This document shows positions 1 through 16,977 of a stretch of 64,000 nt of DNA, piece after piece. The notes beneath the pieces are model-generated. The model saw only the letters and a list, made by a program, of their open reading frames with translations, searched no databases and was not told the origin of the DNA. Position 1 is the first letter of the stretch. Each line of letters starts with the position of its first letter. The stretch comes from Pseudomonas sp. PDM14 (lineage in GTDB: Bacteria > Pseudomonadota > Gammaproteobacteria > Pseudomonadales > Pseudomonadaceae). The stretch lies in the NCBI RefSeq assembly GCF_014851905.1, contig NZ_JACVAQ010000003.1:1-64000 (forward strand), written 5' to 3'. The position numbers were made by a program, and so were the translations under genes.

Positions 1-65
1 TGAAACGACGCATCGCCGATGGTAGTGTGGGGCTTCCCCATGTGAGAGTAGGTCATCGTCAAGCT
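1..65 (+). rRNA. rrf: 5S ribosomal RNA, 3' part
   Basis: The first 60 or so bases match the 3' half of a Pseudomonas 5S rRNA, including the block GATGGTAGTGTGGGG and the closing stretch GAGAGTAGGTCATCGTCAAG. The 5' half lies before the window, so an rRNA operon reads into it from the left. The exact 3' end is uncertain by a few bases. A strong terminator follows at once. Confidence 0.93.
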
Positions 66-72
66 CCTATCC

Positions 73-116
73 CCAAACCCCCAATCCGAGAAATCGGGTT
101 GGGGGTTTGGCTTTGG
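73..116 (+). terminator. rRNA operon terminator
   Basis: A 17-bp stem (bases 73-89 with 94-110, one G-T pair) closes on a GAAA tetraloop and is followed by CTTTGGG. It directly follows the 5S gene and very likely ends the rRNA operon. Confidence 0.85.
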
Positions 117-201
117 GCGATGGAAAAATCTCAGCAGCTTCTGCCTAGGAAACTGGGCGACGCGCCGCTATGATGCCTGCCTCTTTTCGGGGTCAGTTCT
201 G

Positions 202-1167
202 ATGCAGAAAGTTTTGCAGATGCTCCAAGATGGTGAGTTCCACTCCGGCGAAGCCCTGGGGAGTGTCCTGGGTGTCAGTCGGGCAGCCGTCTGGAAACGT
301 TTGCAACATATAGAGCGTGAGTTCGGCGTCCCCATATTCCGGGTTCCCGGGCGAGGGTACAGGCTGGAATCACCACTCTCCCTATTGAATTCAGATGCGA
401 TCAAGGCCGGTCTGGAGTCTCAGGGCTGGACTTCTTCCGTTCTGGACTCGGTTGACTCGACCAATGCCGAGGCCATGCGGCAAATTGCCTCGCAGCCGGA
501 AGTGCTGCCTCTTGTCGTGTTGGCGGAGGTGCAGTCTGCTGGACGCGGACGTCGTGGGCGCACGTGGGTAAGCCCGTATGGTGAGAATCTCTATTACAGC
601 CTGGGATTGAGCATTGATGGCGGCGATTTTCCGCTTGTTGGCCTGAGTCTTAGCGTGGGTCTTGCTGTTCACGCAGTTCTGCGTGATCTGGGGTGTGCCG
701 ATGTCGGGCTCAAGTGGCCCAACGACGTTCTCGCGGGCGGTCGAAAAATCGCGGGCATTCTCATCGAGATCGCGGGGGATCCGGCGGGATCCTGCCAGGT
801 TGTCATCGGCATTGGTATTAACGTCAATATGCGGTCTGGCGAGGCAGAGATAGATCAACCTTGGACGTCGCTGCGTAATGACCGGGGTGTATTGATCGAT
901 CGCAGTGCGCTGGTGTTGAGCTTGAGCCGTCAGCTTGCGCGTTATCTCGATTTGCATTGTTGCGAAGGTTTTGCGGCGCTCCAGGGTGAGTGGGAGTCGG
1001 TGCATTTATGGCAGGGGGCTGCAGTTACTCTTGTTTCCGGTTTGCAGCGGATAGAGGGGCGTGTTCTCGGGATCGATAAGCAGGGTGCGTTGCGTCTCGA
1101 TGTGATGGGAGAGGAGCGGCAGTTCAGTGGTGGCGAGTTGAGCCTGAGGTTGCGCAATGATTCTTGA
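202..1167 (+). CDS. birA: Bifunctional biotin-protein ligase / biotin operon repressor BirA
   Basis: The enzyme activates biotin with ATP and attaches it to the biotin carboxyl carrier subunit of acetyl-CoA carboxylase; it also represses transcription. The protein has 321 residues, the usual length for the bifunctional form. A winged helix lies at about residues 5-58 ([17 protein letters not shown]). The ligase domain shows DSTN near 85, the biotinyl-adenylate loop GRGRRGR at 114-120, and KWPNDV at 171 with K182 in [11 protein letters not shown]. The start is the ATG at 202, 35 bases after the last stop in the frame. Its end overlaps coaX by 11 bases, so the two are translationally linked. 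The same pair leads this region in P. aeruginosa. Confidence 0.96.
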   Translation: MQKVLQMLQDGEFHSGEALGSVLGVSRAAVWKRLQHIEREFGVPIFRVPGRGYRLESPLSLLNSDAIKAGLESQGWTSSVLDSVDSTNAEAMRQIASQPEVLPLVVLAEVQSAGRGRRGRTWVSPYGENLYYSLGLSIDGGDFPLVGLSLSVGLAVHAVLRDLGCADVGLKWPNDVLAGGRKIAGILIEIAGDPAGSCQVVIGIGINVNMRSGEAEIDQPWTSLRNDRGVLIDRSALVLSLSRQLARYLDLHCCEGFAALQGEWESVHLWQGAAVTLVSGLQRIEGRVLGIDKQGALRLDVMGEERQFSGGELSLRLRNDS

Positions 1168-1903
1168 GTTGGACTGCGGCAATAGTCTGATCAAATGGCG
1201 AGTGCTCCGCGCTGGCGGCAATGTTCTGGCGGGAGGTGTTGTCGACTCCGCGGCGGAATTGCTGGAGGTTGTTATCTCCGTGGGGGATTGTCAGCTGCAT
1301 GCATGCCGACTGGTGAGCGTGCGCAGCGAGGCTGAAACGAATGAGCTTATTGCAAGCATCGGGCATGCTTTTGCCATTCCGGTGTCTGCGGCCTCTCCGG
1401 CGGGCGAGCTCGGAGGTGTGCGCAATGGCTATGAAGAGCCGCAGCGCCTCGGGCTAGATCGCTGGTTGGCGCTTGTCGGTGCCTATCAGTTGTCTCCCGG
1501 TAATTGCCTGGTTCTTGATCTCGGCACGGCAGTAACGTCTGATTTTGTTACCGCTACTGGCGATCACCTCGGAGGGTATATCTGTCCAGGAGTGCCTCTG
1601 ATGCGTAATCAGCTGCGCACCCATACTCGCCGGATTCGTTACGACGATGCTGCGGCAGAGCAGGCCCAGACTACCCTGGCTCCAGGCCGGTCTACAGTCG
1701 AGGCGGTCGAGCGGGGTTGTTCGCTGATGTTGCGTGGTTTCGTGCTGACCCAATTGGACGTTGCGCGAGTACATTGGGGCGAGGATTTTGCGGTCTATCT
1801 GACGGGTGGTGATGCGTCGCTTGTCAGTGAAATGTTGCCCCAGGCACATCTGGTTTCCGATCTGGTTTTTGTCGGGTTGGCGCTTGCCTGCCCTTTGTCC
1901 TGA
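1157..1903 (+). CDS. coaX: Type III pantothenate kinase
   Basis: It catalyses the first step of coenzyme A synthesis, ATP-dependent phosphorylation of pantothenate, in the cytosol. The 248-residue protein has the ASKHA-fold phosphate loop DCGNSLIKW at 6-14, the pantothenate-pocket motif GYxxPxxLGxDRW at 91-103 with catalytic D101, and the second nucleotide loop DLGTAVTSD at 121-129. These are diagnostic of CoaX, not of CoaA or the eukaryotic-type CoaW. The ATG lies inside the end of birA, and only 9 bases separate its stop from the next gene, so birA, coaX and the SPOR gene look like one transcript. Confidence 0.96.
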   Translation: MILELDCGNSLIKWRVLRAGGNVLAGGVVDSAAELLEVVISVGDCQLHACRLVSVRSEAETNELIASIGHAFAIPVSAASPAGELGGVRNGYEEPQRLGLDRWLALVGAYQLSPGNCLVLDLGTAVTSDFVTATGDHLGGYICPGVPLMRNQLRTHTRRIRYDDAAAEQAQTTLAPGRSTVEAVERGCSLMLRGFVLTQLDVARVHWGEDFAVYLTGGDASLVSEMLPQAHLVSDLVFVGLALACPLS

Positions 1904-1912
1904 GGCTCGCTC

Positions 1913-2593
1913 ATGCGCTGGTTGTTTCTGCTTCTGCTGGTTCTGAACCTCTTCTATTACGTCTGGCATCAGCAGCAGGCTCCATTACGCGCCAAAGAGG
2001 TGGAGCCCATGGCGCAGTATCGTGGCGCGCAGCAGGACATTCGTCTCCTTAGTGAGTCGGGCAGGGAGGGTGTGCGGCGTGAGGTGCCGGATGCCGCTGT
2101 CTCGGCAGCGACGGAGACATGCTTGTTTCTCGGCAGCTTTCAGCAGGACTCCGCGGCGCGGGAGGTCGAGCAGCGGCTGATGTCTCTGGATATCGGCGCC
2201 GAGGTTAAGGCTGTTGATGCGGCGGCGGGCCTGGATTACTGGGTCTATCTTGCGCCGCTGGCCTCTCGCCAGGCATCGCTTCGCCAGCTCAAGGAGCTGC
2301 AGGCGCGCAAGATCGATAGCTACATCATTACTCAGGGGGATCTGGCCAACGGCATTTCGCTTGGCATCTTCCCGCGTAGTGATTCTGCGCAAAGTGTCAT
2401 GCAGCGTTTGCGGGATGCCGGATACGAGCCGCTGCTGCGTGAGTTGACGCGGGCGCAGCGCAGTTTCTGGGTGCGTATTGCGCCGCAGAGTCGGCGATTG
2501 GCCGATGATGTTCTGCTTCAACAATTGGCTTCGGACTTCAAGAATCTGCAGCATCAATTAATGCCGTGCGAAGGCGTTGCAACTGACCGTTAG
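1913..2593 (+). CDS. SPOR-domain-type membrane protein
   Basis: A 226-residue protein with an N-terminal hydrophobic anchor (LFLLLLVLNLFYYVW, residues 4-18) and a charged periplasmic middle. The C-terminal half resembles the SPOR fold, which binds denuded peptidoglycan glycans at division sites; a SPOR-like stretch runs from about residue 130 to 215 (GDLANGISLGIFPRSDSA, then FWVRIAP). It is the third gene of the birA-coaX unit. The corresponding P. aeruginosa gene (PA4278 by my recollection) has no assigned function. The SPOR assignment comes from sequence feel and needs a profile search; the membrane anchor is clear. Confidence 0.75.
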   Translation: MRWLFLLLLVLNLFYYVWHQQQAPLRAKEVEPMAQYRGAQQDIRLLSESGREGVRREVPDAAVSAATETCLFLGSFQQDSAAREVEQRLMSLDIGAEVKAVDAAAGLDYWVYLAPLASRQASLRQLKELQARKIDSYIITQGDLANGISLGIFPRSDSAQSVMQRLRDAGYEPLLRELTRAQRSFWVRIAPQSRRLADDVLLQQLASDFKNLQHQLMPCEGVATDR

Positions 2594-2682
2594 TTTGCAT
2601 AGAATGGCGGCCGCTTTGCGGGGGAGGCTCCGCAGGGTTGCTGTCAAATAGCGCTAACCTCAAGTTTTTAATGAGGAATTGC

Positions 2683-2711
2683 TTGACAGTAGGGTGGCAT
2701 GCAATGACAAT
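2683..2711 (+). promoter_or_regulatory. Sigma70 promoter of the tRNA-tuf operon
   Basis: TTGACA at 2683-2688, a 17-base spacer, and GACAAT at 2706-2711. A G+C-rich discriminator (GCCGCCTCG) follows, as in stringently controlled stable-RNA promoters. tRNA-Tyr begins 13 bases downstream, so transcription starts just ahead of the tRNA. Confidence 0.75.
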
Positions 2712-2724
2712 GCCGCCTCGTTTT

Positions 2725-2809
<85 letters not shown>

Positions 2810-2833
2810 GATTAAGCGTGAGCTGCAAGCTCC

Positions 2834-2907
<74 letters not shown>

Positions 2908-2933
2908 GTTTGTTGTTTGTGCAAACGTGTTTC

Positions 2934-3009
2934 GCTCATGTAGCTCAGCTGGTAGAGCACACCCTTGGTAAGGGTGAGGTCAGCGGTTCAAATCCGCTCA
3001 TGAGCTCCA
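2934..3009 (+). tRNA. tRNA-Thr (GGT)
   Basis: GCTCATG pairs with CATGAGC, then discriminator T and encoded CCA at 3007-3009. The anticodon loop CTTGGTA gives anticodon GGT. It is the last tRNA before the first tuf gene. Just after it, GGCAGATATGCAGATATCTGCC (3019-3040) forms a hairpin that may be a processing signal; it lacks a clear function. Confidence 0.96.
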
Positions 3010-3094
3010 CTTTAACAAAGGCAGATATGCAGATATCTGCCTTTGTTTTAATGGCGGCGTGACTCGCTCAAATATTTGATGGGAGACGGTCAAG

Positions 3095-4288
3095 ATGGCT
3101 AAAGAAAAGTTCGAACGTAACAAACCGCACGTCAACGTAGGCACCATCGGTCACGTTGACCACGGTAAAACCACTCTGACCGCTGCTCTGACCCGCGTTT
3201 GCTCCGAAGTGTTCGGTAGCGCCCGTGTCGACTTCGACAAGATCGATAGCGCCCCGGAAGAAAAAGCTCGCGGTATCACCATCAACACCGCGCACGTAGA
3301 GTACGACTCCTCTGTTCGTCACTACGCGCACGTTGACTGCCCGGGTCACGCTGACTATGTGAAGAACATGATCACTGGTGCTGCCCAGATGGACGGCGCG
3401 ATCCTGGTTTGCTCCGCTGCTGACGGCCCGATGCCGCAGACTCGCGAGCACATCCTGCTGTCCCGTCAGGTAGGTGTTCCGTACATCGTTGTCTTCCTGA
3501 ACAAGGCTGACATGGTTGACGACGCCGAGCTGCTGGAGCTGGTCGAGATGGAAGTTCGTGACCTGCTGTCCACCTACGACTTCCCGGGCGACGACACTCC
3601 GATCATTATCGGTTCCGCTCTGATGGCTCTGAACGGCCAAGACGACAACGAAATGGGCACCAGCGCTGTGAAGAAGCTGGTTGAAACTCTGGATAGCTAC
3701 ATTCCAGAGCCGGTTCGTGCCATCGATAAGCCGTTCCTGATGCCGATCGAAGACGTTTTCTCGATCTCCGGACGCGGTACTGTAGTTACCGGTCGTGTAG
3801 AGCGCGGTATCGTCAAGATCCAGGAAGAAATCGAAATCGTTGGTCTGCGTGACACCACCAAGACCACCTGCACCGGCGTTGAAATGTTCCGCAAGCTGCT
3901 CGACGAAGGTCGTGCTGGCGAGAACTGCGGTGTACTGCTGCGCGGCACCAAGCGTGACGACGTAGAGCGTGGTCAGGTTCTGGCCAAGCCGGGCACCATC
4001 AAGCCGCACACCAAGTTCGAAGCTGAAGTGTACGTTCTGTCCAAAGAAGAAGGTGGTCGTCACACTCCGTTCTTCAAAGGCTACCGTCCGCAGTTCTACT
4101 TCCGTACCACTGACGTGACCGGTTCGTGCGAACTGCCGGAAGGCGTTGAGATGGTAATGCCGGGCGACAACGTGAAAATGGTTGTCACCCTGATCAAGCC
4201 GATCGCCATGGAAGACGGCCTGCGTTTCGCGATTCGCGAAGGCGGCCGTACCGTTGGTGCCGGCGTGGTTGCCAAGATCGTCGAGTAA
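3095..4288 (+). CDS. tufB: Elongation factor Tu, first copy
   Basis: EF-Tu carries aminoacyl-tRNA to the ribosomal A site as a GTP complex. The 397-residue protein has the G1 motif GHVDHGKT at 19-26, DCPGH (G3) near 81, NKADMV (G4) near 136 and intact C-terminal barrel domains. It starts with ATG, whereas the second copy at 19615 starts with GTG. The two proteins are identical, and I count only eight synonymous base differences in the coding sequence. It is co-transcribed with the three upstream tRNAs. A hairpin follows the stop, before tRNA-Trp. Confidence 0.98.
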   Translation: MAKEKFERNKPHVNVGTIGHVDHGKTTLTAALTRVCSEVFGSARVDFDKIDSAPEEKARGITINTAHVEYDSSVRHYAHVDCPGHADYVKNMITGAAQMDGAILVCSAADGPMPQTREHILLSRQVGVPYIVVFLNKADMVDDAELLELVEMEVRDLLSTYDFPGDDTPIIIGSALMALNGQDDNEMGTSAVKKLVETLDSYIPEPVRAIDKPFLMPIEDVFSISGRGTVVTGRVERGIVKIQEEIEIVGLRDTTKTTCTGVEMFRKLLDEGRAGENCGVLLRGTKRDDVERGQVLAKPGTIKPHTKFEAEVYVLSKEEGGRHTPFFKGYRPQFYFRTTDVTGSCELPEGVEMVMPGDNVKMVVTLIKPIAMEDGLRFAIREGGRTVGAGVVAKIVE

Positions 4289-4305
4289 TCGGTTGATCTG
4301 ACTCA

Positions 4306-4333
4306 GTCAGGCCGGCATAATGGTCGGCCTGAC
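4306..4333 (+). terminator. Hairpin between tuf and tRNA-Trp (terminator or processing site)
   Basis: GTCAGGCCG (4306-4314) pairs perfectly with CGGCCTGAC (4325-4333), followed by TTCGTTTTA. The U tract is short, so it may only partly terminate, or may be a processing structure 8 bases before tRNA-Trp. Confidence 0.55.
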
Positions 4334-4341
4334 TTCGTTTT

Positions 4342-4417
4342 AGGCCAGTAGCTCAATTGGCAGAGCGGCGGTCTCCAAAACCGCAGGTTGGGGGTTCGAT
4401 TCCCTCCTGGCCTGCCA
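4342..4417 (+). tRNA. tRNA-Trp (CCA)
   Basis: AGGCCAG pairs with CTGGCCT, then discriminator G and encoded CCA at 4415-4417. The anticodon loop TCTCCAAA gives anticodon CCA. The T loop is GGTTCGATTCC. It sits between tuf and secE, as in other Pseudomonas. Confidence 0.96.
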
Positions 4418-4466
4418 GATTCCTGATAATGCGGATCTGGCATTTCTTTGATTACAGGGTTTTCTC

Positions 4467-4835
4467 ATGAATGCCAAAGCTGAAGCTAAAGACTCACGCT
4501 TTGACCTGCTGAAGTGGCTGGTTGTTGTCGCTCTAGTGGTCGCAGGTGTGGTCGGCAATCAGTATTTTTCGGCTGAACCTCTCCTGTATCGCGTGCTGGT
4601 CCTGTTGGCGCTTGCGGCTGTAGCCGGTTTTGTAGCGCTGCAGACCTCAAAGGGTCAAGCCTTCTTCGGTCTGGCCAAAGAGGCTCGCACCGAAATTCGC
4701 AAGGTTGTATGGCCAACTCGCCAGGAAACAATGCAGACCACGCTGATCGTGGTTGCCGTGGTTCTGGTGATGGCGCTGGTTCTGTGGGGGCTGGATTCCC
4801 TGCTGGGCTGGCTTGTTTCGTTGATTGTCGGTTAA
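4467..4835 (+). CDS. secE: Preprotein translocase subunit SecE
   Basis: SecE is the small clamp subunit of the SecYEG channel in the inner membrane. The 122-residue protein is the long gammaproteobacterial form with three hydrophobic segments (about 15-32, 40-58 and 90-119). The conserved cytosolic amphipathic stretch EARTEIRKVVWPTRQET precedes the last transmembrane helix; that stretch contacts SecY. The stop is 9 bases from nusG, the standard secE-nusG pairing. Confidence 0.96.
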   Translation: MNAKAEAKDSRFDLLKWLVVVALVVAGVVGNQYFSAEPLLYRVLVLLALAAVAGFVALQTSKGQAFFGLAKEARTEIRKVVWPTRQETMQTTLIVVAVVLVMALVLWGLDSLLGWLVSLIVG

Positions 4836-4844
4836 GGGTGTCCC

Positions 4845-5378
4845 GTGGCTAAGCGTTGGTACGTTGTGCATGCTTACTCGGGTTACGAGAAGCATGTCAT
4901 GCGCTCGCTGATCGAGCGCGTGAAGCTGGCTGGCATGGAAGAAGAGTTTGGCGAGATTCTGGTCCCCACCGAAGAAGTGGTGGAGATGCGTAACGGCCAG
5001 AAGCGCAAGAGTGAGCGCAAGTTTTTCCCGGGCTATGTCCTGGTTCAGATGGAAATGAGCGAGGCGACTTGGCACCTGATCAAGAACACGCCGCGCGTCA
5101 TGGGCTTCATCGGCGGTACCGCTGACAAGCCTGCGCCCATCACTGAAAAAGAAGCGGATGCCATTCTGCGTCGCGTCGCCGATAGCGGTGATAAGCCGAA
5201 GCCGAAGACACTGTTCGAGCCGGGCGAGACTGTTCGAGTAATCGACGGCCCGTTTGCCGACTTCAACGGTGTGGTCGAAGAGGTCAACTACGAAAAGAGC
5301 CGGATCCACGTGGCCGTGCTTATTTTTGGTCGCTCCACGCCGGTGGAGCTGGAGTTCAGTCAGGTCGAGAAGGCGTAA
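4845..5378 (+). CDS. nusG: Transcription termination/antitermination factor NusG
   Basis: NusG binds RNA polymerase, suppresses pausing and links it to Rho or to ribosomal S10. The protein has 177 residues. The NGN domain covers about 1-117 ([17 protein letters not shown] and [11 protein letters not shown]), and a KOW domain covers about 123-177 ([17 protein letters not shown]). It starts with GTG at 4845 behind AAGGGTG. A strong terminator directly after it separates secE-nusG from the rplK operon. Confidence 0.97.
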   Translation: MAKRWYVVHAYSGYEKHVMRSLIERVKLAGMEEEFGEILVPTEEVVEMRNGQKRKSERKFFPGYVLVQMEMSEATWHLIKNTPRVMGFIGGTADKPAPITEKEADAILRRVADSGDKPKPKTLFEPGETVRVIDGPFADFNGVVEEVNYEKSRIHVAVLIFGRSTPVELEFSQVEKA

Positions 5379-5397
5379 CTGGACAATGCATCCCATA

Positions 5398-5426
5398 CCC
5401 CACAGCCGTTGGCTGTGGGGTTTTTT
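5398..5426 (+). terminator. Terminator after nusG
   Basis: A perfect 10-bp stem (CCCCACAGCC / GGCTGTGGGG) with a three-base loop, followed by six T. It implies that rplK has its own promoter in 5427-5496. I could not place that promoter with confidence. Confidence 0.9.
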
Positions 5427-5496
5427 CGTCACTGGGATAAAGGCGTTATCAACCGGGGAGCCAAATTGGCGCTAGAACCCGTAACTGGAGTAGCTC

Positions 5497-5928
5497 ATGG
5501 CTAAGAAGATTACCGCTTATATCAAGCTGCAAGTGAAGGCCGGTCAGGCCAACCCGTCGCCGCCCGTTGGTCCTGCACTGGGTCAGCATGGCGTGAACAT
5601 CATGGAGTTCTGCAAAGCTTTCAACGCCCGTACTCAGGGTATGGAAGCCGGTCTGCCGACTCCAGTGATCATCACTGTATACAGCGACCGCAGCTTCACG
5701 TTCGAAACCAAAAGCACCCCGGCTTCGGTTCTGCTGAAGAAGGCTGCCGGCCTGACCAGCGGTTCCGCTCGTCCGAACACCGTCAAAGTGGGCACCGTTA
5801 CCCGTGCTCAGCTGGAAGAGATCGCCAAGACCAAGGCGGCCGATCTGACTGCAGCTGACCTGGATGCGGCCGTGCGTACCATCGCCGGCTCCGCGCGTAG
5901 CATGGGCCTCAACGTGGAGGGTGTGTAA
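5497..5928 (+). CDS. rplK: 50S ribosomal protein L11
   Basis: L11 forms the base of the L7/L12 stalk, binds the GTPase-associated centre of 23S rRNA, and is needed for RelA activation. The 143-residue protein keeps the N-terminal lysine/proline-rich block ([20 protein letters not shown]) and the C-terminal rRNA-binding domain (AAGLTSGS near 90, then [14 protein letters not shown]). The start ATG follows GGAG at 5488-5491. Its stop TAA shares a base with the rplA ATG, giving tight coupling. In E. coli this pair is autoregulated by L1 binding the leader. Confidence 0.98.
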   Translation: MAKKITAYIKLQVKAGQANPSPPVGPALGQHGVNIMEFCKAFNARTQGMEAGLPTPVIITVYSDRSFTFETKSTPASVLLKKAAGLTSGSARPNTVKVGTVTRAQLEEIAKTKAADLTAADLDAAVRTIAGSARSMGLNVEGV

Positions 5929-6623
5929 TGGCTAAGCTGACCAAGCGCCAAAAGGCTATCGCCGAGAAAATCGAAGCGGGCAAGCAGTACGGCTTCGAAG
6001 ATGCCGCCAAGCTGCTGGCTGAGCTGTCTGCCGTCAAGTTCACCGAATCGTTCGATATCGCCATCAACCTGGGTGTTGATCCGCGTAAATCCGACCAGGT
6101 TGTTCGTGGCGCTACCGTTCTGCCGAACGGCACTGGCAAGACCGTTCGCGTTGCCGTGTTCACCCAGGGCCCGGGCGCTGAAGCTGCTCTGGCTGCTGGT
6201 GCCGACAAGGTCGGTATGGACGAACTGGCTGCCGAAATGAAGGCCGGCGACCTGAACTACGATGTCGTCATCGCCTCCCCGGACGCCATGCGCGTCGTCG
6301 GCCAGCTGGGCCAGATCCTCGGTCCGCGCGGCCTGATGCCTAACCCGAAGGTCGGCACCGTGACTCCGGACGTGGCCACTGCCGTGAAGAACGCCAAGGC
6401 GGGTCAAGTGCGCTTCCGTACTGACAAGAACGGCATCATCCACACCTCCGTTGGCAAGGTCGGCTTCGAAGCTGTCCAGCTGAAGCAGAACGTGGAAGCC
6501 CTGCTGTCGGACCTCAAGCGTCTGAAGCCGTCGACCTCGAAAGGCATCTACGTCAAGCGCGTGACCCTGAGTACCACCATGGGTCCAGGCCTGGTCATCG
6601 ACCAAGCATCGCTCGACGCGTAA
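5928..6623 (+). CDS. rplA: 50S ribosomal protein L1
   Basis: L1 builds the mobile stalk that helps eject deacylated tRNA from the E site, and in many bacteria represses its own operon. The 231-residue protein shows the two-domain pattern: [15 protein letters not shown] at the N-terminus, the [15 protein letters not shown] hinge at about 128-142, and the C-terminal MGPGLVID. The ATG overlaps the rplK stop by one base. The next gene, rplJ, lies 215 bases on, behind an L10-type leader. Confidence 0.98.
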   Translation: MAKLTKRQKAIAEKIEAGKQYGFEDAAKLLAELSAVKFTESFDIAINLGVDPRKSDQVVRGATVLPNGTGKTVRVAVFTQGPGAEAALAAGADKVGMDELAAEMKAGDLNYDVVIASPDAMRVVGQLGQILGPRGLMPNPKVGTVTPDVATAVKNAKAGQVRFRTDKNGIIHTSVGKVGFEAVQLKQNVEALLSDLKRLKPSTSKGIYVKRVTLSTTMGPGLVIDQASLDA

Positions 6624-6659
6624 GTGATTGGGTCGGCGGAGCGATCCGTCGACCTGGAA

Positions 6660-6838
6660 AAGATTGGGGTCCCTGCCTGGCGGGGGCTATCCAAGACCGT
6701 AGGCGGCGCAAGCCTTAAACCCGGAGAGCGATCTCTACAAGCCTACGCAGATGGTGCTCCCGGTTCCTTACCGAATCAGACACCAAAACGACATCCGGCC
6801 TCGGCTGGATGAAACGGTAACAAGCAGGAGTTTTACCC
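6660..6838 (+). promoter_or_regulatory. L10-type mRNA leader of rplJ-rplL
   Basis: The 215-base gap before rplJ is not coding. It carries GTAGGCGGCGCAAGCCTTAA (about 6700-6719), CCCGGAGAGCG, and then CTACGCAGATGGTGCTCCCGG. I recognise this as the conserved core of the L10 leader, where L10-(L7/L12)4 binds to repress translation. The two blocks can pair (CCGGAG with CTCCCGG), bringing the L10-binding kink-turn and internal loop together. A CCGGCCTCGGCTGG hairpin (6796-6809) and GGAG lie just before the GTG. Confidence 0.75.
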
Positions 6839-7339
6839 GTGGCAATTAAACTCGAAGACAAGAAGGCCATCGTCGCTGAAGTCAACGAGGCTGCCAAAGC
6901 TGCCCTGTCCGCTGTTGTGGCTGATGCCCGCGGCGTGACGGTAGGCGCTATGACCGGACTCCGTAAAGAGGCTCGTGAAGCTGGTGTGTACGTACGTGTC
7001 GTGCGTAACACCCTGCTCAAGCGCGCCGTTGCCGACACTGAATACAGTGTCCTCAACGACTCGTTCACCGGCCCGACCTTGATCGCTTTCTCCAATGAAC
7101 ACCCGGGCGCTGCTGCTCGTCTGTTCAAAGAGTTCGCGAAAGGTAACGACAAGTTCGAGATCAAGGCAGCTGCGTTCGAGGGCAAGTTCCTCGCAGCAAA
7201 CCAGATCGACGTGTTGGCTTCGCTGCCAACTCGCGACGAAGCTATTGCACGACTGATGAGCGTTATTCAAGGCGCTACCAGCAAGCTGGCTCGTACTCTG
7301 GCGGCCGTTCGCGACCAGAAAGAAGCTGCCGCTGCCTAA
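6839..7339 (+). CDS. rplJ: 50S ribosomal protein L10
   Basis: L10 anchors the L7/L12 dimers to 23S rRNA and is the autogenous repressor of its own transcript. The 166-residue protein has the rRNA-binding globular N-terminus (about 1-130, with [20 protein letters not shown] near 30) and the alpha-helical C-terminal tail ([17 protein letters not shown]) that recruits L7/L12. The start is GTG at 6839, placed by AGCAGGAG upstream and the family N-terminus [11 protein letters not shown]. rplL follows 80 bases later. Confidence 0.98.
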   Translation: MAIKLEDKKAIVAEVNEAAKAALSAVVADARGVTVGAMTGLRKEAREAGVYVRVVRNTLLKRAVADTEYSVLNDSFTGPTLIAFSNEHPGAAARLFKEFAKGNDKFEIKAAAFEGKFLAANQIDVLASLPTRDEAIARLMSVIQGATSKLARTLAAVRDQKEAAAA

Positions 7340-7419
7340 GGCCGCGTAAGCACTTTCAAAATCACATGTTTAATTTGATGGCTGCGTAAGCTGTCACCCC
7401 AATACAGGAATTTATAGTC

Positions 7420-7785
7420 ATGTCTCTGACTAACGAGCAAATCATCGAAGCCATCGGCCAGAAAACCGTTCTGGAAGTTGTTGAGCTGATCAAAGCGATG
7501 GAAGAAACCTTCGGCGTTACCGCTGCTGTTGCCGCTGCTGGCCCGGCTGCTGCCGCCGCTGTTGTCGAAGAGCAAACCGAGTTCAACGTTGTTCTGGTCG
7601 AAGCCGGCGAGAAGAAAGTCAACGTGATCAAGGCTGTTCGCGAGCTGACCGGTCTGGGTCTGAAAGAAGCCAAAGAGAAAGTCGACACCGCTCCTCAGGT
7701 CATCTCCGAAGGCCTGACCAAGGACGCTGCCGAAGACGCCAAGAAGAAGCTGGAAGAAGCTGGCGCCAAAGTCGAGCTCAAGTAA
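7420..7785 (+). CDS. rplL: 50S ribosomal protein L7/L12
   Basis: The multicopy stalk protein that recruits and stimulates translational GTPases. It has 121 residues: an N-terminal dimerisation helix (about 1-33), an Ala/Pro-rich flexible hinge ([16 protein letters not shown], about 38-54) and the C-terminal factor-binding domain ([18 protein letters not shown]). Codon use is extremely biased, with GCT and CTG dominating, as expected of a highly expressed gene. An attenuator-like hairpin lies 46 bases after the stop. Confidence 0.98.
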   Translation: MSLTNEQIIEAIGQKTVLEVVELIKAMEETFGVTAAVAAAGPAAAAAVVEEQTEFNVVLVEAGEKKVNVIKAVRELTGLGLKEAKEKVDTAPQVISEGLTKDAAEDAKKKLEEAGAKVELK

Positions 7786-7831
7786 GCGACGACCTTGCGT
7801 CTACAGCCCGCGCGTTAAGCAACAGGCTGAT

Positions 7832-7860
7832 GGCTGGTGGCAATTGCCACCGGCCTTTTT
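7832..7860 (+). terminator. Attenuator hairpin between rplL and rpoB
   Basis: GGCTGGTGGCAA / TTGCCACCGGCC forms a 10-bp stem around an AATT loop, followed by five T. Its position matches the partial terminator that lowers rpoBC expression relative to rplJL in other bacteria. Because rpoB has no obvious promoter downstream, read-through is expected. Confidence 0.75.
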
Positions 7861-7900
7861 CCGTTATGGGCAGATGCCGCAAGGCTGCTGTCCATGGCGC

Positions 7901-7950
7901 GAAAATCCCGCCCTTGGGGCGGCGCAAACCACGGGGTTTGCACGATTTTC
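7901..7950 (+). other. Perfect three-way-junction RNA fold upstream of rpoB
   Basis: Within exactly 50 bases an outer stem GAAAATC/GATTTTC (7901-7907 with 7944-7950) encloses two perfect hairpins. The first is CCGCCC-TTG-GGGCGG (7908-7922), the second GCAAACC-ACGG-GGTTTGC (7924-7941). All 20 designed pairs are Watson-Crick. It lies in the rpoB 5' leader, 56 bases before the start codon. Function unknown; an RNase III cleavage site or a regulator-binding element would fit. Confidence 0.7.
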
Positions 7951-8006
7951 TGGCTGCTCCCGCCGGGTGTAGCCAAACAAGCAGGTGACCAAGCTGGGGA
8001 ACGCTG

Positions 8007-12080
<4,074 letters not shown>

Positions 12081-12145
12081 CACGCACCGCCTATGCGGCA
12101 CCCGGCCAAGGCCGGGTTGCCGCTGGTCCGTGAGGAGGAAAGGCC

Positions 12146-16342
<4,197 letters not shown>

Positions 16343-16349
16343 GTGCGAG

Positions 16350-16378
16350 GCCCCGGGCGATTCGTCACCCGGGGCTTT
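16350..16378 (+). terminator. Terminator after rpoC
   Basis: GCCCCGGG (16350-16357) pairs with CCCGGGGC (16368-16375), followed by TTTG. It ends the rplKAJL-rpoBC unit just ahead of the str promoter. Confidence 0.8.
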
Positions 16379-16381
16379 GCC

Positions 16382-16410
16382 TTGACGGTGGGTGAGAGTC
16401 TCTTTAGACT
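16382..16410 (+). promoter_or_regulatory. Sigma70 promoter of the str operon
   Basis: TTGACG at 16382-16387, a 17-base spacer and TAGACT at 16405-16410. The first gene, rpsL, starts at 16502, leaving an untranslated leader of about 85 bases that contains a terminator-like hairpin. Confidence 0.7.
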
Positions 16411-16425
16411 CATGCACCCCTAAAT

Positions 16426-16455
16426 TTGGCAGGGCACATGCTCTGCCAATTTTTT
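16426..16455 (+). terminator. Terminator-like hairpin in the rpsL leader
   Basis: TTGGCAGGGC (16426-16435) pairs with GCTCTGCCAA (16440-16449), ten pairs with one G-T and an ACAT loop, followed by six T (16450-16455). It lies about 15-35 bases after the predicted transcription start, before rpsL. It could be an attenuator, or a second terminator catching rpoC read-through. Confidence 0.75.
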
Positions 16456-16501
16456 GCTTTTGTTGAAAAATAGCGTCGAAAGACAACAGTGGAGCTAGTA
16501 G

Positions 16502-16873
16502 ATGGCAACTATCAACCAGCTGGTACGTCAGCCGCGTAAGCGTATCGTCGAGAAATCCGACGTGCCTGCGCTGCAGAACTGCCCGCAGCGTCGTGGCGTG
16601 TGCACTCGTGTGTACACCACCACGCCGAAGAAACCGAACTCCGCACTGCGTAAAGTGTGCCGTGTTCGTCTGACCAACGGTTTTGAAGTCACCTCCTACA
16701 TCGGTGGTGAAGGTCACAACCTGCAAGAGCACAGCGTCGTGCTGATCCGTGGCGGTCGTGTAAAAGACCTTCCGGGTGTGCGCTACCACACTGTTCGCGG
16801 TTCGCTGGACACCACTGGTGTCAAAGACCGTAAGCAGGGTCGCTCGAAGTACGGTACCAAGCGTCCGAAGTAA
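16502..16873 (+). CDS. rpsL: 30S ribosomal protein S12
   Basis: S12 sits at the decoding centre and monitors codon-anticodon pairing; mutations in it give streptomycin resistance. The 123-residue protein has lysines at the two main resistance positions (K43 in [11 protein letters not shown] and K88 in [13 protein letters not shown]), so the sequence is wild type there. The ATG follows GTGGAGCTAGT. It leads the str operon with rpsG 104 bases downstream, and its N-terminus [12 protein letters not shown] is the family standard. Confidence 0.99.
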   Translation: MATINQLVRQPRKRIVEKSDVPALQNCPQRRGVCTRVYTTTPKKPNSALRKVCRVRLTNGFEVTSYIGGEGHNLQEHSVVLIRGGRVKDLPGVRYHTVRGSLDTTGVKDRKQGRSKYGTKRPK

Positions 16874-16977
16874 TTCGGTTCGCCATTTTTCTTTTTGTTG
16901 AGTCGATAAGAGTAAGGTCGGGCGTAACCGAATGGTTATGGTCCCGGGCTAACCTGAAGACCGTTTGAGGGCTTATC

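Noticed and set aside
4306..4333. The tuf/tRNA-Trp hairpin as a strong terminator
   Set aside because: The U tract is interrupted (TTCGTTTTA) and tRNA-Trp begins 8 bases later, so full termination is doubtful; kept as a tentative feature only.
6624..6812. A short plus-strand open frame between rplA and rplJ
   Set aside because: The sequence matches the conserved L10 leader blocks, and the frame has no ribosome site or family.
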